A stretch of 64,000 bases of DNA, from NCBI GenBank assembly GCA_946479745.1, contig CAMLGZ010000009.1:1-64000 (forward strand), given 5' to 3'. The position numbers and the translations under genes are program-made. This stretch comes from an uncultured Pseudoxanthomonas sp. Lineage in GTDB: Bacteria > Pseudomonadota > Gammaproteobacteria > Xanthomonadales > Xanthomonadaceae. How positions within the stretch are numbered: position 1 is the stretch's first letter; every line of letters starts with the position of its first letter. A model generated the notes under the pieces. The model was not told the DNA's origin. It worked only from the letters and a program-made list of their open reading frames with translations, and ran no database searches. Of the stretch, positions 16,601-24,615 are shown in pieces.

Positions 16601-17684
16601 TGATGCGCGGCACGGTGAGCGAGGTTTCGGCGACATTGGTCGCCAGTACCAAGCGGCGCTTGGTTCCCGGATTGAACACTTTGTCCTGGTCGCGCGCCGA
16701 CAGACGCGCATACAGCGGCGTCACTTCGGTTTCGCGGTATTTGCGCCGTTCCAGCGCCTGGTGCGCGTCGCGGATCTCGCGCTCACCGGGCAGGAACATC
16801 AGCACATCGCCGCGCGGATCGTGGCGGGTGATCTCGTCGATGGCGGCGACGATGGCATCGTTGACGGTGCGGTCTCCCGCTTCCTCGCCTTCACCTTCCA
16901 AAGGGCGATAACGCACTTCCACGGGGAACGTGCGGCCTTCCACATCGATCACCGGCGCATCGTCGAAGTGCCGCGAGAAGCGCCCGGTATCGATGGTGGC
17001 CGAGGTCACGATGACCTTCAGGTCGCGACGCTTGCGCAGCAGCTGTTTCAGGAAACCGAGCAGGAAGTCGATGTTGAGGCTGCGCTCATGCGCCTCGTCG
17101 ACGATGATCGTGTCGTAGGCCGAGAGCCAGCGGTCCGAGGCGATCTCGGCCAGCAGGATGCCGTCGGTCATGAACTTGATGCGGGTGTCGTCGCCGACCT
17201 GGTCGTTGAAGCGCACTTGGAAACCGACCGCGCCGCCGACAGGGGTCTTCAGTTCCTCCGCCACCCGCCGCGCCACCGCCCGCGCCGCGATCCGGCGCGG
17301 CTGGGTACAACCGATCATGCCGGCAACGCCGCGCCCGGCGGCCAGGCACAGTTTGGGCAGCTGGGTGGTCTTGCCGGACCCGGTCTCGCCCGCGATCACC
17401 ACTACCGGATGGGCGCGGATCAGTTCGACGATCTTTTCGGCTTCGCGCGCTATCGGCAGCGCTTCGTCCAGCGTCACCGCGGGCGCGGAAGCCGCACGGG
17501 CGGCGATCTTGGCGCTGGAAATCGCCAGCGCCTGTTCGAACGCAGCGCGGGCGGCAGGGTCGGCGGGCTTGGCCTGCCAGCGCGACCACAGGCCATGCAA
17601 GCGCCCACGGTCGCGCGTCAGCGCCCCGTCGATGGCACGGCGCGCAGCGGGCAAGTCCTTGTTTTCGGCTTCGATAGCACCCAT
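13650..17684 (-). CDS. hrpA: ATP-dependent RNA helicase HrpA
   Basis: A 1344-aa DEAH-box RNA helicase. The order is: N-terminal basic region; RecA-like domain 1 with GETGSGKTTQLPK and DEAHERSLNIDF; RecA-like domain 2 with the QRKGRCGR motif; winged-helix/ratchet domain; OB fold; and a long C-terminal DUF3418 region typical of bacterial HrpA. E. coli HrpA is 1300 aa. The extra length is explained in part by a block at residues about 618-656 (KTSEGTPSLKKEGRGDLL and following) encoded by a repeat element inserted in frame. HrpA helps rescue stalled ribosomes and mature mRNA. ATG at 17684 is used. It is divergent from dps. Confidence 0.93.
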   Translation of the reverse strand: MGAIEAENKDLPAARRAIDGALTRDRGRLHGLWSRWQAKPADPAARAAFEQALAISSAKIAARAASAPAVTLDEALPIAREAEKIVELIRAHPVVVIAGETGSGKTTQLPKLCLAAGRGVAGMIGCTQPRRIAARAVARRVAEELKTPVGGAVGFQVRFNDQVGDDTRIKFMTDGILLAEIASDRWLSAYDTIIVDEAHERSLNIDFLLGFLKQLLRKRRDLKVIVTSATIDTGRFSRHFDDAPVIDVEGRTFPVEVRYRPLEGEGEEAGDRTVNDAIVAAIDEITRHDPRGDVLMFLPGEREIRDAHQALERRKYRETEVTPLYARLSARDQDKVFNPGTKRRLVLATNVAETSLTVPRIKYVVDPGYARVKRYSPRQKLDRLHIEPVSQASANQRKGRCGRISDGICYRLYAEADFESRPEFTDPEIRRSSLAGVILRMLSLGLGRIEDFPFLEPPDERAIADGWQQLAELGAVAISEKGGDRKLTAIGKQMARLPMDVKLARMLVAAHGNASLREMTVIASFLGIQDPRERPPEAREAADNAHAKFADPKSEFIGILKLWQAYRDAHEELTQSKLRDWCERHFLGFLRMREWRELHRQLLLMCSELGWELNELSAAGKTSEGTPSLKKEGRGDLLLAPKANPPQSPFSKGGRQAGDENSLAGGMSPAAYVSLHRALLAGLPTQVGHKTEKGDFLAPRQRRYHLFPGSTLAKKPPAWVLSATLLDTARIWGMTNAAIEPDWVIAELPHLLARKHFDPHWSRAQGHVLASEQISLFGLVLAPKKPVHYGRIAPAEAHDIFVRQGLVTGEINTRASFVADNSKTLEQAREEEAKLRRAGIVADEDWQARWYLDRVPADLHSAAGLDAWYKTLAPEARRALHWSLTDLLPGEGSEEDRFPKYFPLGDARLPLHYKFEPGATDDGVTLEVPLHLLNALDSTRLSWLAPGFVGEKAAELIRSLPKAMRRNYVPAPDYGRAFAEAFPQPGADDIRGELARMLTRATGAPVTTLDFDEATLEPHLRMNLRLRADDGKVLAESRDLDALRLRFGDRAGQAFAARAGREMAAQGLREFPARPVPLQVPGEAGVPAYPALVDEGESVALRVFADRAEADAAHPQGVRRLLDIALADKAKQARKQLPVSPKTGLLYAAIESQERLRGDLVEAALNAVFADGLGDIRDREAFERRSEEAARKLFAEAMERLKLAEAILSAVAELKPQLESRLMGWASGNLDDLRNQLASLVRAGFLRDTPADALAQFPRYLKAMRLRAERALRDPSRDQARMLELRPFLEALDQAAARGRQSDPAWQSLRWDMEELRVSLFAQELGARAGISPKKIAQRLAALS
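15716..15830. repeat. Palindromic repeat inserted in frame inside hrpA
   Basis: The core is a perfect 36-bp palindrome at 15748-15783, centred on TTGGCGCCAA with arms GGGGGATTTGCTTTTGGC. Flanking CTTTGGAAAAGGGGGA (about 15729) and its inverted near-copy TTTTTCAAAGAGGGAG (about 15793) extend the stem. This is a widespread intergenic repeat type, here translated as part of HrpA. The exact borders of the insertion are estimated from where the HrpA family sequence resumes. Confidence 0.7.
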
Positions 17685-17768
17685 CGATCGTTATGCGTGA
17701 ATCTTTTGATTACAAATCATCGGTTACCTTGTTTATTGTCGCCTATCCCACCTTAAGGAGCTCCCCGC

Positions 17769-18353
17769 ATGGCCAAGACCAAGAGCAGCAAGCCCAAGAG
17801 CAGCAAGCCGGACAAGAACAAGGCATCGGCGACCTCGCCCGCTGCGGTCCGATTGGCGGCTGCGGCGCCCACCGCGCCCAATATCGATATCGGGATCGGC
17901 ACCGGAGATCGCAAGAAGATCGCCGACGGCCTTTCGGGCTTCCTCGCCGACAGCTACACGCTGTACCTGAAGACCCACAACTTCCACTGGAACGTCACCG
18001 GTCCGATGTTCAACTCGCTGCACACGATGTTCGAGACCCAGTACACCGAGCAATGGACGGCGCTGGACGAAGTGGCCGAACGCATCCGCGCGCTCGGCTA
18101 CAACGCACCGGGCTCGTACCGCGAATTCGTCGCCCTGTCCTCCATTTCCGAGGAACCCGGCCTGACCCACAGCGCCGATTGGCAGGAAATGGTGCGCCAG
18201 CTGGTGGTTGGCAACGAAGCCGTATGCCGCACCGCGCGCAAGGTGCTCAAGACCGCCGACGGCGCCGGCGACGACCCGTCGGTGGACCTGCTGACCCAAC
18301 GCCTGCAGACCCACGAGAAATACGCCTGGATGCTGCGTTCGCTGCTGCAGTAA
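17769..18353 (+). CDS. dps: DNA-protecting ferritin-like protein Dps
   Basis: A 194-aa miniferritin that oxidises Fe(II), stores iron and coats DNA under stress. The lysine-rich N-terminal tail (about 25 residues with SKPKSSKPDKNK) fits DNA binding. The ferroxidase residues are in THNFHWNVTG and in the ALDEVAERIRALG helix. The start ATG is preceded by a strong AAGGAG (17755-17760). The gene is divergent from hrpA across 84 bp that should contain its promoter. Peroxide or stationary-phase control is usual in the family, but no convincing operator is visible. Confidence 0.92.
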   Translation: MAKTKSSKPKSSKPDKNKASATSPAAVRLAAAAPTAPNIDIGIGTGDRKKIADGLSGFLADSYTLYLKTHNFHWNVTGPMFNSLHTMFETQYTEQWTALDEVAERIRALGYNAPGSYREFVALSSISEEPGLTHSADWQEMVRQLVVGNEAVCRTARKVLKTADGAGDDPSVDLLTQRLQTHEKYAWMLRSLLQ

Positions 18354-18357
18354 CAGT

Positions 18358-18556
18358 AGCTCCCCTCTCCCTTGATGGGAGAGGGTGGCCGGAGGCCGGG
18401 AGAGGGTGCGCCGGAGCCTTCAGCACCAACATGCAAGGTTTGCGTCGAACGACAAGATCCAAGGCACGCGTCGCTGCGCTCGCGCACCCCTCTCCTACCC
18501 TCCGGGCATCCTCTCAGCCTTGCACACCCTTCGGGCGCCACAAGGGGAGAGGAGAA
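18358..18556. repeat. Intergenic repeat element downstream of dps
   Basis: About 200 bp bounded by CTCCCCTCTCCCTT (18360-18373) and its inverse AAGGGGAGAGGAG (18541-18553). The internal GGGAGAGGGTG motifs resemble the tsaB insertion, and the right end (18518-18556) is almost identical in inverse to the half element at 13485-13521. It makes up half of the 426-bp gap between dps and recQ. No gene is supported in 18354-18779. Confidence 0.7.
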
Positions 18557-18779
18557 AAGCAGGCACTGTCTATGACTGGCACTGCTCTTCCTTGAGAGGA
18601 TAAGCGCTGTTCTTTGGAAACGAGACCCTTGCTGCCCAGCGTTCTCCACGAATGCGACCGCCCTACTTCAAAATATTGCCCGAATACAGAAAACCCTTAC
18701 CCGAACAAGCGGCCAGTCCCTAACGCTCCAGCCGGCATTCCGACAATGCAGGGCTTGACCCCGCTGTTAACCTACTCCC

Positions 18780-20582
18780 ATGCAGGAATCTCCCCAGCAA
18801 CTATTGCACCGCATTTTCGGCCACGCCGATTTCCGCGGCCCGCAGCAAGCCATCATCGAACACATAACCGCCGGCGGCGACGCCCTGGTGCTGATGCCCA
18901 CCGGCGGCGGCAAGTCGCTGTGCTACCAGGTGCCGGCGTTGCTGCGCAACGGCGTGGGCTTGGTGATTTCGCCGCTGATCGCGCTGATGCAGGACCAGGT
19001 GGAGGCACTGCGCCAGGTCGGCGTGCGCGCCGAGTTCCTCAACTCGACTCTGGATGCGGAATCGGCCGCGCGGGTGGAACGCGCTCTACTGGCGGGCGAG
19101 CTGGACCTGCTGTACGTCGCCCCGGAACGCCTGCTGACGCCGCGCTTCCTGTCGCTGCTGGACCGCTCACCCATCGCTCTGTTCGCCATCGACGAAGCGC
19201 ATTGCGTCTCGCAATGGGGCCACGATTTCCGCCGCGAATACCGCGAGCTCACCGTGCTGCACGAGCGCTGGCCGCAAGTGCCGCGGATCGCGCTGACCGC
19301 CACCGCCGACCCGCCCACCCAGCGCGAAATCGCCGAGCGTCTGCAGCTGGACGAGGCCCAGTGGTTCGTCAGTTCCTTCGACCGTCCCAACATCCGATAC
19401 AACGTGGTGCAGAAGGAAAACGGCAAGCGCCAGCTGCTGGAGTTCCTGGACGCGCACCGCGGCGAAGCCGGCATCGTCTATTGCCTGTCGCGGCGCAAGG
19501 TCGACCAGACCGCCGAGGCCCTGGCCGAGCTGGGTTTCAAGGCCCTGCCCTACCACGCTGGCCTGGATGCGGAAGTACGCGCCGCCAACCAGCGCCGGTT
19601 CCTGCGCGAAGAAGGCGTAGTGATGGTGGCCACGATCGCTTTCGGCATGGGTATCGACAAGCCGGACGTGCGCTTCGTCGCGCACATGGACCTGCCCAAA
19701 TCGCTGGAAGGCTATTACCAGGAAACCGGCCGCGCCGGCCGCGATGGCGAGCCCGCCGAAGCCTGGCTTTGCTACGGCCTGGGCGACATGGTGCTGCTGA
19801 AGCAGATGATCGAGCAGTCCGAGGCCGGCGAGGAGCGCAAGCAACTGGAGCGCCGCAAGCTGGACCAGCTACTGGGCTATTGCGAATCCATGCAATGCCG
19901 GCGCCAGGTGCTGTTGGCCGGTTTCGGCGAGACCTATCCTCAACCCTGCGGCAATTGCGACAACTGCCTGCAGCCCGCCGCAAGCTGGGACGCCACCCTG
20001 GCCGCGCAAAAGGCGCTGAGCTGCGTCTACCGCACCGGACAGCGTTTTGGCGTGGTGCATCTGATCGAAGTGCTGCGCGGCGGCGAAGGCGAACGCATCC
20101 AGCAGTTCGGCCACGACAAGCTCAGCACTTACGGCATCGGCAAGGACCTGGATGCGAAGTCGTGGCGCGGCGTGTTCCGGCAATTGGTCGCCGCGGGACT
20201 ATTGGAAGTCGATGCCGAAGCCTTCGGCGGTCTGCGTTTGACCGATTCGAGCCGCGCGGTCCTCACCGGCAAGCAGGCCGTCGTGCTGCGCAAGGAACTT
20301 CCGGGAAAGAAACCGCGCGAACGCGATCGTGGTCCGCGCACCGGCGTGGCTGTGCAGCCGCAGGACATGCCTTTGTTCGGCGCCTTGCGCGAACTACGCG
20401 CGCAACTGGCGCGCGAACAGAACGTGCCGGCCTACGTCATCTTCCACGACAGCACGCTGCGCAACATCGCCGAACAACGGCCCGGCAGCCTGGGTGAACT
20501 GGCGCAAGTGGGCGGTATCGGCGGGACCAAGCTGGAGCGCTATGGCCCTCAAGTGCTGGAAACCATCCGCGCGCAGGGTTGA
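18780..20582 (+). CDS. recQ: ATP-dependent DNA helicase RecQ
   Basis: A 3'-5' helicase for recombination-fork repair, 600 aa, the usual RecQ length. Motifs seen are: MPTGGGKSLCYQ (Walker A, residues 39-50); IDEAHCVSQWGHDFR (DEAH box plus aromatic-rich loop); AFGMGIDKPDVRFV and GRAGRDGEPAEAW (motifs V-VI); zinc-binding cysteines in CESMQCRRQ and CGNCDNC; the winged helix; and a C-terminal HRDC domain (FGALRELRAQLAREQNVPAY). ATG at 18780 matches the family N-terminus. Confidence 0.95.
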   Translation: MQESPQQLLHRIFGHADFRGPQQAIIEHITAGGDALVLMPTGGGKSLCYQVPALLRNGVGLVISPLIALMQDQVEALRQVGVRAEFLNSTLDAESAARVERALLAGELDLLYVAPERLLTPRFLSLLDRSPIALFAIDEAHCVSQWGHDFRREYRELTVLHERWPQVPRIALTATADPPTQREIAERLQLDEAQWFVSSFDRPNIRYNVVQKENGKRQLLEFLDAHRGEAGIVYCLSRRKVDQTAEALAELGFKALPYHAGLDAEVRAANQRRFLREEGVVMVATIAFGMGIDKPDVRFVAHMDLPKSLEGYYQETGRAGRDGEPAEAWLCYGLGDMVLLKQMIEQSEAGEERKQLERRKLDQLLGYCESMQCRRQVLLAGFGETYPQPCGNCDNCLQPAASWDATLAAQKALSCVYRTGQRFGVVHLIEVLRGGEGERIQQFGHDKLSTYGIGKDLDAKSWRGVFRQLVAAGLLEVDAEAFGGLRLTDSSRAVLTGKQAVVLRKELPGKKPRERDRGPRTGVAVQPQDMPLFGALRELRAQLAREQNVPAYVIFHDSTLRNIAEQRPGSLGELAQVGGIGGTKLERYGPQVLETIRAQG

Positions 20583-20597
20583 GGCGACAACCGCGCG

Positions 20598-22097
20598 TCA
20601 GCGCATGGTCGGAATGACGAAGCTCTGGTCGGAAACCGGCCCGCCTTTCGGCCAGCGCTGGGTGACGGTCTTGGTGCGGGTATAGAAGCGCACGCCGTCC
20701 ATGCCGTACTGGTTGAGATCGCCGAAGCCCGAACGCTTCCAGCCACCGAAGCTGTGGTAAGCGACGGGCACCGGAATGGGCACGTTGATGCCGACCATGC
20801 CCACTTCCACCCGGTCGGCGAATTCGCGCGCGGCATCGCCGTTGCGGGTGAAGATGGCCACGCCATTGCCGTACTGATGCTTGGACGGCAACTCCAGCGC
20901 CTCCTCGAAAGTATCGGCACGCACGATCTGCAGTACCGGCCCGAAGATCTCTTCGCGATAGCTTTTCATGTCCGCTTTGACATGATCGAACAGGCTCGGC
21001 CCCAGGAAGAATCCGTTCTCGTGGCCAGGCAACGAAAAACCCCGGCCATCGAGCACCAGATCGGCGCCCTCGTCGACGCCGATCTGCAAATAGGACTCCA
21101 CCTTGGCCCGGTGTGCGGCGTTGATCAGCGGGCCGTAGTGCGCCTGCGGGTCGGTGGAAACGCCGATGCGCAATCCTTTCACCGCCGCGACCAGTTTCTC
21201 GCGCAGCGCCTCGGCGGCTTCCTCGCCGACCGGCACCACCACTGGCAGCGCCATGCAGCGCTCGCCCGCCGAACCGTAGGCCGCGCCCATCAGGTCGGCC
21301 ACGGTCTGGTCCAGATCGGCGTCGGCCAGCACGATGCCGTGATTCTTGGCGCCGCCCATCGCCTGCACGCGCTTGCCGTGTTGCGCGCCGAGCGTATAAA
21401 CCGACTGCGCAATGTCGGAGGAACCGACGAAGCTCACCGCCTTGATCGCCGGATGCTTCAGGATCGCTTCCACCGTGTCCTTGTCGCCATGCACCACATT
21501 GAGCACGCCCGGCGGCAGGCCTGCCTCGATCATCAGTTCGGCCAAACGCACCGACACCGAAGGATCGCGTTCGGACGGCTTGAGGATGAAGGCGTTGCCG
21601 CAGGCGATGGCCGGGCCGAACATCCACATGGGGATCATGGCCGGGAAATTGAACGGAGTGATGCCGGCGACCACGCCCAACGCCTGTCGCGCCGAATACA
21701 CATCGATGCCGGGACCGGCGCCCTGCGTGTACTCGCCCTTCAACAGATGCGGTATGCCGCACGCGAACTCGATGACTTCCAGACCTCGCTGGATATCGCC
21801 CTTGGAATCGGCGATCACCTTGCCGTGCTCGCTGGAAAGCAGGTAGGCCAGCTCATCCATGTGCGCTTCCAGCAGGCGCTTGAACTCGAACATCACCCGT
21901 GCGCGGCGCTGCGGATTGGCCTGCGCCCAGCCCTTCTGCGCCTCGGCGGCGTCGGCCACCGCACGATCCAGCTCGGCCGCCGAAGCCAGCGGCACGCGTG
22001 CCTGCACCTGCCCCCGATTGGGATCGAAAACCTCGCCGTACTTACCGGAGGTTCCTGCGACCGACCGGCCGCCGATGAAATGTTCGATGTCGCGCAT
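20598..22097 (-). CDS. mmsA: Methylmalonate-semialdehyde dehydrogenase (CoA-acylating)
   Basis: A 499-aa ALDH-superfamily enzyme. It converts malonate or methylmalonate semialdehyde to acetyl-CoA or propionyl-CoA in valine, thymine and inositol breakdown. Seen are the GVVAGITPFNFPAMIPMWMF segment, the GGAKNHG loop specific to the MmsA subfamily, and the catalytic cysteine in GSAGERCMALPVV (C281). ATG at 22097 fits the family start MRDIEHFIGG and has AGGA upstream. It stands alone here, without the mmsB or acyl-CoA dehydrogenase partners often found next to it, and runs divergently from the phytase gene. Confidence 0.92.
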   Translation of the reverse strand: MRDIEHFIGGRSVAGTSGKYGEVFDPNRGQVQARVPLASAAELDRAVADAAEAQKGWAQANPQRRARVMFEFKRLLEAHMDELAYLLSSEHGKVIADSKGDIQRGLEVIEFACGIPHLLKGEYTQGAGPGIDVYSARQALGVVAGITPFNFPAMIPMWMFGPAIACGNAFILKPSERDPSVSVRLAELMIEAGLPPGVLNVVHGDKDTVEAILKHPAIKAVSFVGSSDIAQSVYTLGAQHGKRVQAMGGAKNHGIVLADADLDQTVADLMGAAYGSAGERCMALPVVVPVGEEAAEALREKLVAAVKGLRIGVSTDPQAHYGPLINAAHRAKVESYLQIGVDEGADLVLDGRGFSLPGHENGFFLGPSLFDHVKADMKSYREEIFGPVLQIVRADTFEEALELPSKHQYGNGVAIFTRNGDAAREFADRVEVGMVGINVPIPVPVAYHSFGGWKRSGFGDLNQYGMDGVRFYTRTKTVTQRWPKGGPVSDQSFVIPTMR

Positions 22098-22406
22098 GTG
22101 CTTGTTCCTGAGAAAATCCGGATTGCCCGAGCAGTGCTTGCGTACGATCCGCTCGTCCACGGGATCATTATGGGAGAACCACCGGCGACCCATTCGGTCG
22201 CCGCGCTTCCAATACTTAGAGCGATAGTAGGGATCGTAGCGGCGCGGCGCACTTTCCGCACCATTCGGACATATTGCAGTAACAGGCCTGCCCCAGCATT
22301 GAGGGTTGGTCCGCGGTCCTGGGGGCCGGATTGCCGCGGGATAGCGGCGGCGGCAAGACGGGCTCACTACAATCATCAACGGGAAATCATCGCCCATGGG
22401 GAAGCA
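22098..22406. promoter_or_regulatory. Divergent intergenic region mmsA/phytase
   Basis: 309 bp without a supported gene. On the plus strand TACAAT (about 22372-22377) lies some 30 bp before the phytase start and would serve as a -10 box; no good -35 is seen. No operator was recognised. Confidence 0.3.
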
Positions 22407-24479
22407 ATGAAACCTTCGCTATTTTCCGGTCTGGCGACCGCCATCACACTGGTCCTTTGTGGCGGCGCGGCTCTGGCTCAGGACGCGACCACCGCAGACG
22501 TTCCACTGTTAGCAGCGAAATTTCAGACCCAGGCGACCGCCAGCAAGGAAGCCAACGCGGCGATCCTGGTCCGCGATGCCGGCAATCCAGGACGCAGCCA
22601 TATCGTCGCCACCGCCGCGCTCGGCGGGCTCGAGGTCTACGACCTGGCCGGCAAGCGCGTGGGCACCACGCCTTCCGGAGAAGTGGCGGCGGTGGATGTC
22701 GCTTACGACGTTGCATTGAGAAATGGAAAAGCGACTGTGCTGGCCGCGATCGATACCACGACCAACAGCCTGCGCCTGTTCTCGATGAAAAGCGCCCGGC
22801 TGCAGGAAGTCGGCGCGCGCCCGATGCCGCTGGGATTCGCTGCCGAAGGCGTCTGCCTGTTCCGCAATCCGCTGGACAATGCCCTGTACACCTTCGTCGT
22901 TGGGGACGGTGGCGAAATCGACCAGCAGGTCCTGTTCCCGACCGCCGGCGGCAAGCTGGACGCGCGCCAGGTGCGGCGCATCAACGTGCCTTCCAGGCTC
23001 AAGCAATGTGCTGCCGACAGCAAAGGCCATGTCTACGCTTCGGAGGAAGGCGTAGGCATCTGGCGCTTCAACGCAGATCCGGAAGCCGATGTCTCGGCAA
23101 CCCTCGTCGATGCTCCGCGCCTTGGCCACCTGGACAAGGAAAGTGGCGGCATCGCCGTCTATGAAGGCGGTAAAGGCAACCGCTGGCTGATCGCATCCGA
23201 CACCTCCGCCGGACAGGTGAACGTCTACGATCGCGGCGACCACGACAAGTTCCTGGGCGCCTTCAAAGTAGCCGCGCCCAAAAGCAATGAAGCGATCGGC
23301 GAACCCGGGCCGCTATTCGCGACCCGCACGGCAGCGGGCAAGGCTTTCCCGCATGGCATGCTGCTGGTCACTGACGAAGACGATTCCAATTACAAAGCGC
23401 TGTCGATGGAAGACATCGCCCGGGCATTGAGGCTGTCCCTCAACAGCACGAAAACCGCCGCCGCCGCTACGCAGCCGAAAGTGGTGGCGGTCACCGCTAC
23501 CGTGGAAACCGAGTTCGCCGGCAGCTACGGCGATGCCGCCGACGATCCGGCGATCTGGGCCAACCCGCAGGATCCTTCGAAGAGTCTGGTGGTCGCCACC
23601 GACAAGAAGGCCGGCCTGTATCTCTACGACATGCAGGGCAAGGTCGTGCAATTCCTGGCCGACGGCAAGATGAACAATGTCGACCTGCGCGAGGATTTTG
23701 AACTGGGCGGCGAGAAGATCGTGCTGGTCACGGCCAGCAATCGCACCGACAAATCCATCGCCATCTACCGGCTGGACACGCAAAAGCGCGAATTGGTCAA
23801 TGTCGCCGATGGCGTGCAGCCCACTGGGCTGGGCGACCCTTACGGCGTGTGCATGTACCGCAGCCCGAAGGATGGTCGCACTTATGTGTTCATCAATGGC
23901 GACGACACGCGCAAGCGCCAGTGGGAGCTGGTGGCGACCGCGCAAGGCCGCGTGACCACCAAGCTGGTGCGCGACATGAATTTCGATACACAGACCGAAG
24001 GCTGCGTAGCCGACGACCGCGACGGCACGCTGTACGTGGACGAAGAAGACGTGGGCCTATGGCGCATGTCCGCCGAGCCCGAGGGCGGCGATCCGAAGAC
24101 CGCGGTGCAGAAGATCGCCGACAATCCCGCGGTGAAGGACGATTTCGAAGGTCTGGGCATCTACGACCTGGGCGATGGCCGCGGCTACATCGTCGTTTCC
24201 AGCCAGGGCAACGACACTTACGCGGTGTATCGCCGCGAAGGAAAACAGGAATACCTGGGATCGTTCGCCGTGGTCGCCGATCCGCTGCGCGGTATCGACG
24301 GAATTTCCGAAACCGACGGCCTGGAGATCACCAGCCGCAATCTGGGGCCAGGCTTCGAACACGGCGCCATGATCGCCCAGGACGGCCGCAACGTGATGCC
24401 GGTGGAGAACCAGAACTACAAGTACGTGCCGTGGGAATCGATTGCGCGCGCGCTGAAGCTGGAAATGCGCGAGAAGTAA
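22407..24479 (+). CDS. Tandem-domain beta-propeller phytase
   Basis: A secreted 690-aa enzyme predicted to release phosphate from Ca-phytate. A signal peptide (ATAITLVLCGGAALA) is followed by two successive beta-propeller phytase domains, about residues 25-345 and 360-690. Domain 2 is complete, with DDPAIWANPQDPSKSLVVATDKKAGLYLYD, EGCVADDRDGTLYVDEEDVGLWR and DGLEITSRNLG. Domain 1 repeats the pattern (CAADSKGHVYASEEGVGIWR, PHGMLLVTDEDDSNYKALS) but lacks the initial DDPAIW strand. In studied dual-domain phytases the incomplete first domain assists the second. The gene is monocistronic; phosphate control is plausible, but no pho box is seen. Confidence 0.9.
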   Translation: MKPSLFSGLATAITLVLCGGAALAQDATTADVPLLAAKFQTQATASKEANAAILVRDAGNPGRSHIVATAALGGLEVYDLAGKRVGTTPSGEVAAVDVAYDVALRNGKATVLAAIDTTTNSLRLFSMKSARLQEVGARPMPLGFAAEGVCLFRNPLDNALYTFVVGDGGEIDQQVLFPTAGGKLDARQVRRINVPSRLKQCAADSKGHVYASEEGVGIWRFNADPEADVSATLVDAPRLGHLDKESGGIAVYEGGKGNRWLIASDTSAGQVNVYDRGDHDKFLGAFKVAAPKSNEAIGEPGPLFATRTAAGKAFPHGMLLVTDEDDSNYKALSMEDIARALRLSLNSTKTAAAATQPKVVAVTATVETEFAGSYGDAADDPAIWANPQDPSKSLVVATDKKAGLYLYDMQGKVVQFLADGKMNNVDLREDFELGGEKIVLVTASNRTDKSIAIYRLDTQKRELVNVADGVQPTGLGDPYGVCMYRSPKDGRTYVFINGDDTRKRQWELVATAQGRVTTKLVRDMNFDTQTEGCVADDRDGTLYVDEEDVGLWRMSAEPEGGDPKTAVQKIADNPAVKDDFEGLGIYDLGDGRGYIVVSSQGNDTYAVYRREGKQEYLGSFAVVADPLRGIDGISETDGLEITSRNLGPGFEHGAMIAQDGRNVMPVENQNYKYVPWESIARALKLEMREK

Positions 24480-24615
24480 GGTTGTAAACGCCGAACAAAC
24501 TAGATGCCGGGCTGCGCGGAACGCAGGCCCATCGCTTTGCACCATTCACCGCAGTCTTCGCTCAATCGTGGCAAACTCCGGTCAATCGCAACGAGGCTGA
24601 CCGGCATTCGATTCC

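Noticed and set aside
16530..17756. 408-codon open frame opposite hrpA
   Set aside because: The helicase motifs lie on the minus strand; no start signal or family is seen on the plus strand.
20754..22406. Long plus-strand extension of the phytase frame across mmsA
   Set aside because: The phytase signal peptide and ribosome site define the start at 22407; the upstream part is antisense to mmsA.
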